Source of the DNA: Onthophagus taurus | Taxonomy: Eukaryota > Arthropoda > Insecta > Coleoptera > Scarabaeidae | Reading direction: 5' to 3' | Length of the DNA: 64,000 bases | Assembly: GCF_036711975.1 (NCBI RefSeq) | Contig: NC_091968.1 | Span: forward strand, 25,715,001-25,779,000 | In this document: positions 33,330-46,700 of the stretch, in pieces | How positions within the stretch are numbered: position 1 is the stretch's first letter | Layout: each line of letters starts with the position of its first letter | The notes under the pieces: generated by a model | What the model was told of the DNA's origin: nothing | What the model saw: only the letters and a program-made list of their open reading frames with translations | Database searches by the model: none | Translations under genes and position numbers: made by a program

Positions 33330-35880
33330 CCTAAAAATGACATTTATTGCTTGACATACGACAGATCTGACTTGACAGATGACATTTCTAGTATAAAAGT
33401 GACATTTCTCCTTTGAAAATCTAATTTCCAATTTGACATATTTAATCCTTAAAAATGACATTTATAGCTTGTCATACAGAAGTTTTGATTTGACAGATGA
33501 CATTTATAGTCTAAAAATAACATTTCTACTTTGAATTTACCATATATTATTTAAACCTTAGAAATGACACTCCTAGCTTGACACGTGACGGTTCTAACTT
33601 GACAGATGACATTTATAGTATAAAAACGACATTTCTAGTTTGAAAATCGAATTTCCAAATTGACATATGACATTTATACCTTAAAAATGACATTTATAAC
33701 TTGCCATATAGAAGTTCTGACTTGACAGGTGACATTTATAGTGTAAAAATAACATTTCTACTTTGAAAATGGCATTTTCAATTTACCATATATTATTTAA
33801 ACCCTAGAAATGACTTCTAGCTTGACAGATGACATTTATATATTTTTTTTAACCCTAGAAATTACATTTCTAGCTTGACAAACGACAGTTCAAACTTGAT
33901 AACATTTAAACATTAAAAATGATATTTATAGCTTGTCATACAGAAGTTCTGACTTGACAGATGACATTTATAGTATAAAATGACATTTCTACTTTGAAAA
34001 TTCCATTTTCAATTTACCATATTTTATTTAAACCCTAGAAATGATACTTCTAGTTTGACAGATGACATTTATAGTGTAAAAACGACATTTCGGCTTTGAA
34101 AATCGAATTTCCAATTTGACATATGACATTTAAACCTTAAAATGACATTTATAGCTTGTCATACAGAAGTTCTGACTTGACAGATGACGTTTATAGTATA
34201 GAAATGACATTTCTACTTTGAAAATGGCATTTCCAACATACCATATATTGTTTAAACCCTAGAAATGACATTTTTAGCTTGACAAACGACAGTTCTAACT
34301 TGACAGATGACACTTAAACCTTAAAAATGACATTTCTAGCTTGTCATACAGAAGTTCTGACTTGACAGATGACATTTATAGTGTAAAATGACATTTCTAC
34401 TTTGAAAATGGCATTTTCAATTTACCATACATTATTTAAACCCTAGAAATGACACTTCTAACTTGACAGATGACATTTATAGTATAAAAACGACATTTCG
34501 GCTTTGAAAATCGAATTTCCAATTTGACATATGACATTTATACCTTAAAATGACATTTATAGCTTGTCATACAGAAGTTCTGACTTGACAGATGACATTT
34601 ATAGTATAAAAATGACATTTCTACTTTGAAAATGACATTTCCAACTTACCATATATTATTTAAACCCTAGAAATTACATCTTCAGCTTGACATGCGACAG
34701 TTCTAACTTGACAGATGACATTTATAGTATAAAAATGACATTTCTACTTTAAAAATGGCATTTCCAATTTAATATATGACATTTAAACCTTAGGAATGAC
34801 ATTTCCAATCGTTTACATATAACACTCAAACTCTAAATTTGATTTTAAAAATATTTGTAACTTGACATGTGACAGTTTACGAATAGAAAGATACATTTCC
34901 AATTTGAAATATGGAATTTAAGTCATATAAATGACATTTCTAACTTGACACATATCATAAAAGAGTCGCGGTTGGGTTGGGTTGGATTGAATTAGGTTGT
35001 ACTATAGAAGTAACATTTCAACTTTGAAAACAACCTTTCCAACTCAACATATGATATTTATACCCTAGAAAGGACATTTTTAGCTTGACATGCGACAATT
35101 CTGACTTGACAGATGACATTTATAGTATAAAAACATTTCTGCTTTGAAAATCGAATTTCCAACTTGACATATGACATTTAAACCTTAAAAATGACATTTA
35201 TAGCTTGTCATACAGGCGTTCTGACTTGACAGATGACATTTATAGTATAAAAATGACATTTTTAACTTGACACATATCATAAGAAAATTGCGGTTGAGTT
35301 GTATTTAGTTAGGTTGTACTATAAAAGTGACATTTCATCTTTGAAAACAACATTTCCAACTCAATATATGATATTTATACCCTAGAAAAGACATTTCTAG
35401 CTTGACAGATGACATTTATAGTATAAAAATGACATTTCTTCTTTGAAAATCGAATTTCCAATTTCAAATCCGATTGCCAAGCCTTATCATTGTGAAGAAG
35501 AATTTTCAATTTGACATATTGCATTTAAACCTTAAAAATGACATTTCCAACTGGACATATAACACTCAAACTATAAATTTGATTTTATAAATATTTGTAA
35601 CTTGACATGTGACAGTTTAAGAATAAAAAGATGCATATCCAACTTAAAATATGGAATTTAAGTCCTATAAATGATATTTATACCTTGTCATATAGAAGTT
35701 CTGACTTGACAGATGACATTTATAGTATAAAAATGACATTACTACTTTAAAAATGACATTTCCAACTTACCATTTTAAATCCTAGAAATGACATTCTAAC
35801 TTGACATACGACAGTTCTCACTTGACAGATGACATTTAAACCTTAGGAATGAGATTTCCAACTGGACATATAACTGCCTC
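33330..35880. repeat. 2.5-kb TGACATTT-rich satellite upstream of VCPKMT
   Basis: A complex tandem array. Recurring words are GACTTGACAGATGACATTTA, TAGCTTGTCATACAGAAGTT, TTTAAACCCTAGAAATGACA and TTTGAAAATCGAATTTCCAA. The higher-order unit is roughly 200-400 bp with many deletions. It ends about 160 bp before the VCPKMT start. It has no spacer structure like a CRISPR and no open frame. Confidence 0.8.
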
Positions 35881-36037
35881 CCCCAAGTCGTGACACGTTT
35901 AACTAACACACTTAACTAATATATTATTTACTAGATGGCGCCACACTACGCTATTCATTCAACAACTAATTAAATAATCTTAACATAAACATAACCCAAC
36001 TTTTTATGTCATTAATTTCTTTATAAAACCTTTTTAA

Positions 36038-36729
36038 ATGAATTCCACCACGTTTATTCGCGAATACGACATCGAATCAATTAACGTAACATTAACTTTT
36101 CATCAAAAACTCGAAGGTGAAGTTAGTTGTGTTGTTTGGGACGCCGCAATAGTTTTAGCAAAATATTTGGAGGTTATGTACCAAAAAAATAAAGAATTTT
36201 TAAAAGAAAAATTTGTCTTAGAATTAGGGTCTGGTTTAGGATGTGCGGGATTAGTTGCTGCTTGTTTAGGGTAAATTCATTAATTTCTTTTATTAACACA
36301 TAAAAACTTATTTAGTTTAGAGCTGAAGTTGTATTGAGCGATTTACCTGAAGCTATCCCACTCCTTCAATACAACGTGGACGAAAATCAAACACTTTTAA
36401 CTACAAAGACGTCAGTTTGTGTTCGTGCTTTAAGTTGGGGTGATAAGATTGATTTTAAAAAGGTGCCGGATAAAATAATTTTAGCAGATTGCATTTATTA
36501 TAAAGAATCTATTGATCCGTTAATAAAAACTTTATTAGATTATAGTAATTCGTTTACGGAAATAATATTGGCACAGGAATTAAGAGATAGTGAGAAACAA
36601 AAAAATAATTGGGAATATTTTTTAAATGAAATGAACAAGAATTTCGTACAAGTTTCTGTACCAAAAGTAGATCAACACCAAGATTTTTGTTGTGATGAAA
36701 TAAAAGTATTAAAGTTTTATAAAAAATAA
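36038..36729 (+). CDS. VCPKMT: VCP lysine methyltransferase (METTL21D)
   Basis: S-adenosylmethionine-dependent protein lysine methyltransferase; the vertebrate enzyme trimethylates one lysine of the AAA ATPase VCP/p97. Two exons (36038-36270, 36321-36729) give 213 residues. VVWDAAIVLAKYLE (32-45) is nearly identical to the VCPKMT hallmark. Motif I LELGSGLG (61-68) binds the cofactor, and ADCIYYKES holds the family D-x-x-Y motif. The C-terminus is a little diverged. It is convergent with NTPCR, with 73 bp between stop codons. The satellite array ends just upstream. Confidence 0.93.
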
Positions 36730-36802
36730 AATTAATATCGTAATTTAGTAATAATTTCATTAAATAATTTGTTCCTATTTTCACGATTAACCTAAAAACA
36801 AT

Positions 36803-37476
36803 TTAAATAAAAATCATTAACAATTTTCTTAATTTTTTTACCATAATCACATCATTTTGAGGATTTTCTCTAATATCCTCAACAAATTTTATTGGATAAC
36901 CTTTTTTAACCGGAATTGTTGCTATAATCAACTTGCTTTTTGATTTAAACAAATTTGTAACTTCCGTTTTAAATTTATCACTGAATAATTCCATTTTTCC
37001 AATCTCATCAATTACAATGACTTTTGCAGGTATCTATTTAAGTAAAATTTACTACAAAAATAAATTTTTAACTGATTTTTACCTGAAATAATGGCAAAAC
37101 TAATGATTCTAATTGATCGGGAAACACTAAGTATTGTCCAACATAATGTTTAGATTCTTCATTTGTATGTTCTCTTTAACGATAATTAGAATTAATGATG
37201 AAAGAATTAAGAATAAATGAGGTGGGTACTTGGTTCTGGCTAAAACACCCTGTTTTCCCTCTAAGGTAATTACATCAAAACCAATTCTATTTTTTGTATC
37301 CTTTCTAACCTCTTCGGTGTAAAATCCAGTTACTTCAATATGTTTCGATTGTAAGTAATTAACGATTTTTTTAATTAATGTAGTTTTTCCTACACCTAAA
37401 ATATTGTAATTAGCATTGCTATAAATAAATTTATAATTTTACCTGGATAACCAGTTAAAATTAGATTGTTTGACAT
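36803..37476 (-). CDS. NTPCR: Cancer-related nucleoside-triphosphatase (NTPCR / THEP1)
   Basis: P-loop nucleoside triphosphatase with broad NTP specificity; physiological role unclear. Four exons (37476-37443, 37395-37230, 37173-37083, 37033-36803) give 173 residues, slightly shorter than the 190 of human. Walker A GYPGVGKTT (9-17) is split by a 47-bp intron. VTGFYTEEVR, RIGFDVITLEG and Walker B VIVIDEIGKMELF are diagnostic. The C-terminal helix is shorter than usual. Its first exon and upstream region were duplicated to 39098-39659. Confidence 0.93.
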
Positions 37477-37774
37477 TTTTAGGTTAAGAGAAATGAATTA
37501 TAACCTCACTTTTTATTACAATTATTAAGAAGGATTTTAGTTTATTAAGTGGCGCCATCTATTTAATAGATGCTCAATTATAAAAATTATTTATGTAAAA
37601 ACACTTTAAAAATTATTTATATTTTCTATTACATAACATTAATAAATTAGTTCTCCTTTTCGTATTTTCTCTTTGTCTTTATGATTTTATTTGTATTTTA
37701 AGTTGATAACGCTCATTTTAACGAGAACCAACTTCATGTATGTATAAGCTGTCAAACATACTTTCCAATTTAAA

Positions 37775-37850
37775 ATGGTAATTAAAAACGTTTTTCCAAG
37801 TTTTCCAAACACAGAAGGTGCTTTATTAAGTCAAAACAAGATAAATAATG
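37775..37850 (+). other. Open 76-nt putative first exon, copy 1
   Basis: ATG GTA ATT AAA AAC ... then 25 open codons plus one base, ending at a consensus donor GTAAGT at 37851. It sits 299 bp upstream of NTPCR on the other strand, preceded by the motif ATAAGCTGTCAAACATA. No downstream exon is identified. It could be chance. Confidence 0.3.
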
Positions 37851-38099
37851 GTAAGTTTTTCCTGTTTTCATATATTTTCTTTGTCTATATAAATTTGGTA
37901 ATATTTTAATTTTAATAATAAAATTGTAATTTTGATTCTTCAACTGACTCGTAAGCTATCTTGAATTATTGACTTGAAAATTAACAGCAAAATTGCCACT
38001 TATCTGATAAATAACTTTTAGGATATGTTCAAACTCAATTCGATCAAAGGTCGCTATTGGATTGGAAGGACCCTCTTAGGAATTGAAAATGGTCTAATC

Positions 38100-39090
38100 T
38101 CTTATTATTATTATTCTTTATCAAGTGTCATTTTTTGACGTTTCATTAAAAAAAATGTATGATTTTGCGTTAGAAATAAAACTTAAACTAGAAATTTTAA
38201 GGTTTTTGACGCACGGCATAACCTCAAAATTTCTAGTTTTAGTTTTATTTCTTAGTCACCGAAAGATCCGTTTTTAAGGCAGTTATAGCTATTTCGCTTT
38301 CCTATTTTATTTAGAATTTTTTTACTTACATGGATTGATAGTAAATCAATTTAATCTTCATTTTATGTATTATTCTTATGATGATGCATATAGTGGCAGA
38401 TAACTTCAGGTCTATCAATTCGCGGACGATAAAGTAGAACGCGAATTATAAAGATTGTAACATATCGTTTTTTTCAACTTTTTTCTTTTCTTATATACCC
38501 TTTTCCCGAAAATTTTCTTCTTTCTATTTTTAACCCTCGCTCCTGATTTCGCGCAATTTCTTCCCTTAAAATAATTTCAAATCTTTCTAAATTTCGAAAA
38601 CGCCATCTAGCGGATTTCTTTCGAACTACTCAAACTTCCAAAACTTATTTTATTCATATCTTCTTTAATTCTTTACTAATCTGGATGAAACTTGGTATTT
38701 CATGTATATATCCTTCTATTTCAGCCGTCCATTGAAGGTTTCAAGATTCTTCAACCACAAAAAAAGTTTGAATTTTACAAATTTTAAATCCAATTTTCAA
38801 GGTCAAAATCGTTCAAAATCTTCGGGAATCTAATAAATTAGATGTAGCTGACACTGATTTTCCCGTTTTGGATGGTTTAGAAAGGATATTGACAGTTTTA
38901 AGAGAATTATGAGCTACTAAAAAGTAATTGTCAACTGAATTGAGTTTATGTTTCTCTCTCAGGTAAAACCTGTCATGGAAGCTTTATTACAATATCACCT
39001 CTCAACAATGGGCACGCTGAAGATTAAAATTGTCGACTCTGACGAGTCGTGGACCACTGAACATAATAATAATAAAGTAATTATAAAAAA
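38100..39090. other. Gene-free stretch with foldback copy and possible LINE tail
   Basis: 38130-38260 is a copy of the AGAAATTTCTAGTTTTAGTT foldback repeat. 38270-38880 shows nothing recognisable. 38960-39090 ends in GTGGACCACTGAAC plus ATAATAATAATAA, which looks like the 3' tail of a non-LTR element. Confidence 0.4.
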
Positions 39091-39097
39091 AATAATA

Positions 39098-39659
39098 ATA
39101 AAATTAACGATTTTTTAAATTAATGTAGTTTTTCATACGTCTAGAATATTTTAATTAGCATTTTTATAAATAAATTTATAATTTTACCTGGAGAACTAGT
39201 TAAAATAATATTATTTTACATTATTAGGTTAAGAGAAATGAATCATAACCTCACCTTTTATTACAATTATTAAGGATTTTAGTTGTATTAAGTGGCGCCA
39301 TCTATTTAATAGATGCTCAATTATAAAAATTATTTATGTAAAAACACATTAAAAATTATTTATATTTTTTATTACATAACATTAATAAATGAGTTTTTCC
39401 CGTTTTCGTATCTTCTTTTTGTTTATATGAATTTATTTGTATTTTAAATTCATAACTTACATTTTAACCAAACCAACTTCACACATGTATAAGCTGTCAA
39501 ACATGGTTTTCAATTTAAAATGGTATGGTAATTAAAAACGTTTATCCAAGTTTTACAAACATAGAAGGTGCTTTATTAAGTCAAAACAAGATAAACATTG
39601 GTAAGTTTTTCCCGTTTTCATATTTTTTCTTTGTCTATATAAATTTGGTAATATTTTAA
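39098..39659 (-). pseudogene. Duplicated NTPCR 5' end (exon 1, intron 1, exon 2 start and promoter)
   Basis: Aligns with 37367-37907 over about 550 bp. On the minus strand, codon 2 of the copied exon 1 is TAA, and the Walker A glycine codon before Lys is TGA, so it cannot make NTPCR. The copied upstream part keeps the plus-strand 76-nt open mini-exon (39525-39600). Confidence 0.8.
39525..39600 (+). other. Open 76-nt putative first exon, copy 2
   Basis: Same length and frame as 37775-37850, still open, with the donor GTAAGT intact at 39601. It differs by several substitutions. An extra ATG five bases upstream is followed after two codons by TAA. Confidence 0.3.
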
Positions 39660-40727
39660 GGTTGTAGGTCTGGTGTTCGAAATTTAGTCGCAGTTTCTCT
39701 TAATTCTGTTTCTTATTATTTAGCTTCTTTGAAAAATCTATGTTCTTTGGATTCTTTTGAAGATTTGTACAGCTATACTATAGTATGATCCTTCCTCATA
39801 TTCCATACAACCGCTACAGTATCTATCCTCTCTCCATTTTGATCTAACATATTTTCACGTTTATCAATAAGCTTATTATATTTACAAGATTGTTTGAACT
39901 AATTAATTCCTTATTTAAACAAGTGAAATTTGTTGAACAGTCCCACAACCTTATATTATGTATTGAATTCAGAATTGGTCATAAATTGAGGTTATATTTA
40001 AACCATTTTAAGGTTAGAACGTTCATTTTGAACAAGCGCCAACTTCAAGTGTAAGCTGTCAAACGTGATTTTCATTTGAAACGATTCTGTAAGTGTTTAT
40101 TTTTCCAAAATTTTCGAACCTCAAAACGTGATTTATCACAAATTTACCCATACTTGTTGATAACCAAAAAATGTGATGTTTCTTAACTTTGCTCATGAAT
40201 GTTAACAACCAACTTCAGGTGTAAGCTGTCAAAAATGACTTGTCAAAAATTAGGTTAAATTTTTGCAGGAAATAAAAAAATCAATCCTTATTTAAGATAT
40301 TTATATTAATCTTAAATTAATCCACATTATTTATCTTAAAATTACTTTATATCCGTCCTAAATTAAAAAATTGTTTATATAAAACGTTACTTACACCACA
40401 AATCATATTAAAATTAAAACTAGTCCTCGTTTAAAATTAAACTAAAATTGCACACAGTTTTCTTATCAATTAATTCTCCATTATTTATTTTACTTATTTA
40501 TTAATGTTATTGTTTCTAAAACTTTTAGTCTTATTTACAAAGTTAAACTAAAAAAAAAGTTATTTAAATAAAAATCTTTGATTACATCGAAAAGATGAGC
40601 AAAGTGTACTTATAAAGGTGTTTCGTTTAATAATTAATAAAATATGAAACACCTGCATAAAAATATAAAAAATTATTTTAAAAGAATAAAATTAAAATGA
40701 ACACAAGTGTCAAAATTGAATAAAAAC
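39660..40727. other. Intergenic, two diverged GTGTAAGCTGTCAAA motifs
   Basis: CAACTTCA.GTGTAAGCTGTCAA recurs near 40045 and 40210, as in the two NTPCR upstream copies. The rest is AT-rich and featureless. It includes the ZF gene 3' UTR nearest 40727. Confidence 0.4.
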
Positions 40728-43700
40728 TTAATTCTCTGCACTGACTGGTTCCCTTGCGTGATGAATTCGAACGTGTTTGTTATGATTCGATTTAGTCGTT
40801 GAACCTTTCCCACAAATATGGCAAATATATGGCCGAACCCCCGAATGAACCTTAATGTGATCTTTTAAATAATAAGAACGATGAAACGTTTTCCCACAAA
40901 TATTACAGGAATGCGTTTTATCCTTCTCATGTTCCCTAACATGTCTTTGACAGTTATATTTTCTAATAAACTGAGCCCCACAATAATTACAAGTATACGG
41001 TTTAACACTTTTATGCGAATTCATATGGGCCGTATAATCCGATTGTCTTATAAAAGCTCCTTTACACAACTCACATTTAAACGGCTTCGACATTCTCGAC
41101 GCATGAGTCCATTTGTGTAATTTTAAATTCCATTTCGTCGAAAAAGTTTTATTACAAATTAAACAAGTGAATGGTTTTTGACCGCTATGACTTCGTATAT
41201 GAACGTCTAAATTATTCCGAAGATAAACGTTTTTACAAATTGGACATTCCACGTTTTCCGAATTACGATCTTCGCGCGGTAAATAACATTTGTTATGGGC
41301 GCGTCGAATATGTCTAGTTAAACTAGCCATGTGTATAAACTTTTCAGAACAAAAACTACAAGCTTTCGGTTTAGTATCGTGAATTTCTTTGTGCCAAGCT
41401 AATTTTCTTTTCGAATGAAAAACCTCCCCGCACGCGCAAACGTAATCTTTTAATTTCCTTTTAACGTTAAAATGATGTCGGTTACGATGTTGCACCAAGT
41501 TCGAATGCCTCCGAAACGTTTCATCGCATAATTTGCATTTAATGGGGGTTTCCCCGGTGTGGATATTTTTGTGTTCGTCGTGTTTTTGTTTTGTTAAAAA
41601 TGATTTTTCGCAAATGTTACATTTAAATGGTTTAATACCGAGATGTCGTTTCATGTGTAATTGCATGTTTTGTTTTCGGAAAAAATATTTTCCGCATAAT
41701 CGACATTCTAAAGGGTGGATTTTTAAATGTTCCGTGTATTTCGCATCCGTTGGAAATGTGGCTTCGCAAGTTTTGCATTTATTCCTAACCTCAACTGTTA
41801 ATTGATGCTCCTCCAATTGGTGTTGTTTTAATGAATTTGAATCGGGAAGAACTCGATCGCACAACGTACAAATTAAAGGATTTATTAGAACCTCTTTTTT
41901 CTCGTTATCTTTAGCTTCCGATTCGATGTTATCTATTTCGGGTTCGATTTTAAATCGGTTAAAAACGTTATCGAAATTGTTTTCGTCGGTTTTTTTTGAT
42001 CGTTTTTTAATTTTTTTGTGCTTTTCGCTTTGGTGTTTCTTTCTTTCTTTCGGACAATTAAATGTTTCGTTACAATTCGGGCATTTATAACTTATCGGGG
42101 GTTCCCGGAAACCTGAAACTGTTGGGGTGTCGTCGAAAACTTCATTTACCTCATTAACCTCGTTATTTTCCGAGGTGATTTCTGAATTTAAACCGATTAG
42201 ATCATAAGAAACTGATAGGTTATCGTATCTCGGTGGGGGTTGGACCCAATTTTCGCTTGTGTCGTTACTTTCTTGTCCGGATAATTCCCCTCTTGGTGGC
42301 ATATGCTCATCGGCGCGGATATTAGCACTTTCTCTTGATAAACTTTCATCCCGATTCACTGTGAATGTTTCGATTGTATTTCCGATGTTCATTAAAACTC
42401 TCGGGCGATGATCGTTTGATATATCGAACTCTTCAACTCGCGCAACTGTAACTGGAGCGTTAAAATCGTTAATAAACAACGTCATCCCATCCATATCAAC
42501 ATTTTCTTGTCGAATCGTTTCGGTTTCTGCACCCAAATTTGACTCGTAATTTGTTAAAATCGCGTAATTCACCTCCTCTTCTTCAATATTTTCAATTTGT
42601 TGATTCTCAAAGCTTTGCGTTTGGCACGATTTATCTAATTCTTCCATTTCAGTTATTTTTAAACCAATCGTAACGTTCGTTTCTTCAATTTTTAGTTCTT
42701 CACCATCGCCGTTTTCTTCCGATTCAAGTTTTTTCACCTCTTCTTCTTCGGTGTTTATTAAACCCTCGTCTTCAACTAATTCCTCGATATCCGAAACTTC
42801 TTCTGTAATCGTTTTTTCGCCACATTCTATCGGGAGATGTTTCGGTAACATCACCGATGATGGTCCGGACATTATTACTTGTTGTTGTTGGTAAACGTAA
42901 GGGGGGCACATCATTTGTGAATTTAATAACGTCGGAACTGTAACTATTTGTTGCGTTAAAGGAACTTGAGGTGTCGTCGACGACATGAATTGTTGGTAAA
43001 TGAAGGAATGATTTCCACCTGAGTACAAAAAAACATCTTAAAAGAAGAACTTTGAACTTCAATTTAAGAGAATATTGGTATAATTCATGAATCATCATGT
43101 TGCTTAACCCTTAGCTACACGCGCATTTGAACTTTTTACCGTTTCGTTGGTTTAATACGAAATATTAATACCAAAAATGATTCGTATGATTGGGAAATAT
43201 CAATAGTTAGTAAAACAAACGATTGGAAAACAAATTTATAATTATTTTATAATTATATTACACTTTGAAAATCTTTCACAATGGTTTTTGCACACAAATC
43301 TTGTGCACTCGGTACAACGCACGGTTTTTGTGTTATTTTTGTGTTTTCCGCATGTTCCTCTGGGGCACCTTGACACTTAGCCAGAAAACTTTTTATATTC
43401 TACGAAAAGTTGGCTACCTTAACTCATTCTTTTAGATGATTTTCAAGAAGGCTAAAAGACAATGCATCTAAAAAATCCATCCTGGTCTATGCTTTCTCAA
43501 CAGTTGTCATGTGGTTGCCTACATATACAGGGTGTGTGCCGTTTTACGCTTTAGATGGAATATAATAAACAGTATTGCTTAATATGAAAAATACTTTTAT
43601 TTATTTAATAACTGAGACGTTCGCTTCTACTATCAACCATTTTATTTTCACTACAACTTCAGTTCTTATACCAACTTCATAAAACTAAAAACTATATAAA

Positions 43701-46700
43701 ATTCAGGTATGGTTGGTTGCAGACTTACATAATAACACGCCGAAATAACGCCGTTGACAGCTTCAAATGTCAAAAAATTGACATTTAAAGTATCATTTTT
43801 TAATTTAAAAAGTATAAATTCCAATTCGTGTCATATTTTTAAATTTGCCGCTAAGAATTTTAAAAGATGAAGTTTGTTCAGAACAAGAATGACATGAAAA
43901 CGTCAATTTAAAGTGATTTTTCGGTAAGAGTATAATAAAGTAATAATGGTATGATTAAATAATTAGATTATAGTTGACATTATAGCTTTGTTTCAGCTAA
44001 CGTTATAACTGATTGGAAGCTCGTCAAATGCAATCTCACATGTAGGTGATGCTATGAAATTCAAATGTGGCGGCATTATTTGACAGGAGTAATTGTATCT
44101 GAGAAATTCCCAACCAGTCGGAACGTTAATTGGAGCCAATTGGAAGCTCCAAACAGTTATTCTGTGGTTGGAGCTTTTATATATAAACCCAATCCAACCC
44201 GTATGCTAGTGGTTCGGTTCTTAGCTGAATAATTTCAAAGTATCTCCAACAGATGGCGCCACATACGTTCAATTTTTTTTTGTACGAGATTTTTTTTAGA
44301 GTTCTTTTTTAGTTAGTAAACTATTTTCTACGGACAAAGAATCCAAATATTAATGACGTAAGGGTACGGTGATAGAAAACGCACTCAAAGTGAAGTTTGT
44401 ACACTGTTCAGTAATATTTACCTGAATACACAAATTACACAATCCACAGCATCGAAAATATTAAAAAAAAATTTTTGAACACCGGTGGTGATAAAACCCT
44501 TCCAAAAAGTGGACGGCCGAAGACAGCTATCAATAACGAAACTACATTAAATGTGTGTCACTGTACCCATACATCATTAACTTTTTATAATTGTTAAAAC
44601 TGTCATTTTGTTGACATTTAAAGCTGTCAACGGCGTTATTTCGGCGCCGACTGTTGGTTGCCATAGCAACGAAACAAAAAACAATACGAACACAAATTTC
44701 GCCAAAAATGGGCCTAGATTAATAAAGAAACTTATATTTGAAACATTTTTCTTTAAAACCACAAATGGCGAAGTTATTGAGCTATATTCCAGACATTTGA
44801 CACACCTGTATAATATGGGAATTTACTTCCGCTATATCCAAAAATCTAAAAAACTAAAGTCCCTAGATTATCAAACTATCGCGGTTTGCCGCTATTTTGA
44901 CTCGAAAATCAAGCGGGAAATTTAAAACTATGTCGTTCTGTTGATAAAATTACTCCAAATTTCATTCGCGACAATTCATTAACTTTAAAAGCCGTTTAAA
45001 ATATTTTAAATATAAAAAAAGGACTAACTTTCTGTCTTTTTATTTAAAATAATATTTAGTGTACCCATAGATTGAAATTAATGTTGAAAGTAGTGGTTAC
45101 TTTGATTTGTTTATTGACTTACCGCTTAAAGCAACCTCTAGAAACAACGATAGTTTTAAAAATATATAGGCAGCAAAAAAACGGTTAAAGAACAGCTGTG
45201 TCATCATCTGGTTACTAAATTAAAATTATCCAAGCTAACACTACATATTGAGATACGTAGCCAATATTACACAGGTCACGTGGGTTAAGATAAATAATTA
45301 ACACAGTGTACTCGCTCATAATCCTCAAGCCGCACTTTTTTACGCAAATTACGACTGATCTTACGCTGTTCAGATGTACAGGGTGGTTCAAATTCGATGT
45401 CCGAATAGGCTAACTCGGAAACTATAAGAGTTAGAAAAAAAGTAGCTTACATGTCATGATCTCGTTTTTCGAGAAACTGCTAATGCCGAAAACCTCATAG
45501 CGCTATCGTCTTTTGTTTTTCCCCTAGAGGCCAAAATTGAAAATATCGTAAAACCCGCAAATGTAATTATCTTGGTTATTATTATAGGTAGAGTATTATA
45601 ACTAAGACATTATATGGACACTTTTTTACAGAGAATTTGATGACGTAGTCAAAAAAATTTTGTCGGTTTTAGATTTTGAGATATTATCACAATTTTCGTT
45701 TTTTTAAATGGAAACAACCACTGATTATTCGCTTAATAAATTCGTTATTTTCTTCTGATTACAAAAATATAGAGTTTGACAGGTCTATTTCTTATTGTTT
45801 TAGAATAAAACTAAAAATAAACTTTTCTTTTAGTGTCGTCGAAGAAATTAAATTTACAGTTTCCTGTAAATTACGGTTCTATAACTAAAAATTAAAAAAA
45901 CATATTTCTGATATTTGAAACAAATATATTTGTTGAACTGTTTAATTTATATATGTTTTACAGAAAAGTTGGAATAGATTGCATTATTTCACATTTTTTA
46001 TTACGATTTAATATTATTTTTAAATGACTTAATAAATTATCGATAGATGGCGCTCATGTTTTTTTAAAATTCAAATAAACCTAGCAACATTTGTTTGTAT
46101 TCAAAAATTTTCTGAAGTGTCACTTTAAAAATCCTGTTTTTAAGATCAATTACGAAAATTTTGAAAAATTTTACTTGTTAGAATGTTACATATTAAAAAA
46201 TTATTTGTTTTTAAATACCAGAAGTTATCTTCGTATTTAATTGTTAACTTTTTAGATTTTACCTACCGCCGCGTAACTTACAGGAAACTGTAAATTTAAT
46301 TTCCTCGACGACACTAGATGGAAATTTTATAAAAAAAGTTTATTTTTAAGTTTATTCTAAAACAATAAGAAATAACGAACCCTATATTTTTGTAATCAGA
46401 AAAAAATAACGAATTTAATAAGCGAATAATCAGTGGTTGTTTCCATTAAAAAAAAAGAAAATTCTCATGATATCTCAAAATCTAAAATCGAAAATTTTTT
46501 TTTGACTACGTCATGAAATTCTCTGTAAAAAAGTGTGCATATAATGTCGTAGTTATAATACTCCACCTATAATAATAACCAAGATAATTGCACTTATTGT
46601 TTTTACGATATTTTCAATTTTGGCCTCTAGGGGAAAAACAAAAGACGATAGCGCTATGAGGTTTTCGGCATTAGCAGTTTCTCGAAAAACGAGATCATGA

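Noticed and set aside
33330-35880. CRISPR-like array
   Set aside because: Units vary in length, spacers are not unique, and the genome is eukaryotic; it is a satellite.
39010-39060. Hammerhead ribozyme suggested by CTGACGAGTC
   Set aside because: The required GAA directly after stem II is missing and no proper stem I or III could be drawn. It is better read as a LINE tail.
40881-41805. Open frames on the plus strand opposite the zinc fingers
   Set aside because: They are antisense shadows of the finger exon with no conserved pattern.
43019-43028. Zinc-finger protein starting at 43028 as a single-exon gene
   Set aside because: The apparent first codon is TTG within a strong splice acceptor (TTTTTTTGTACTCAG). 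Exon 1 at 48430-48160 joins in frame.
44608-44925. 105-codon plus-strand frame
   Set aside because: It crosses a TIR and transposon debris and shows no domain or codon pattern.
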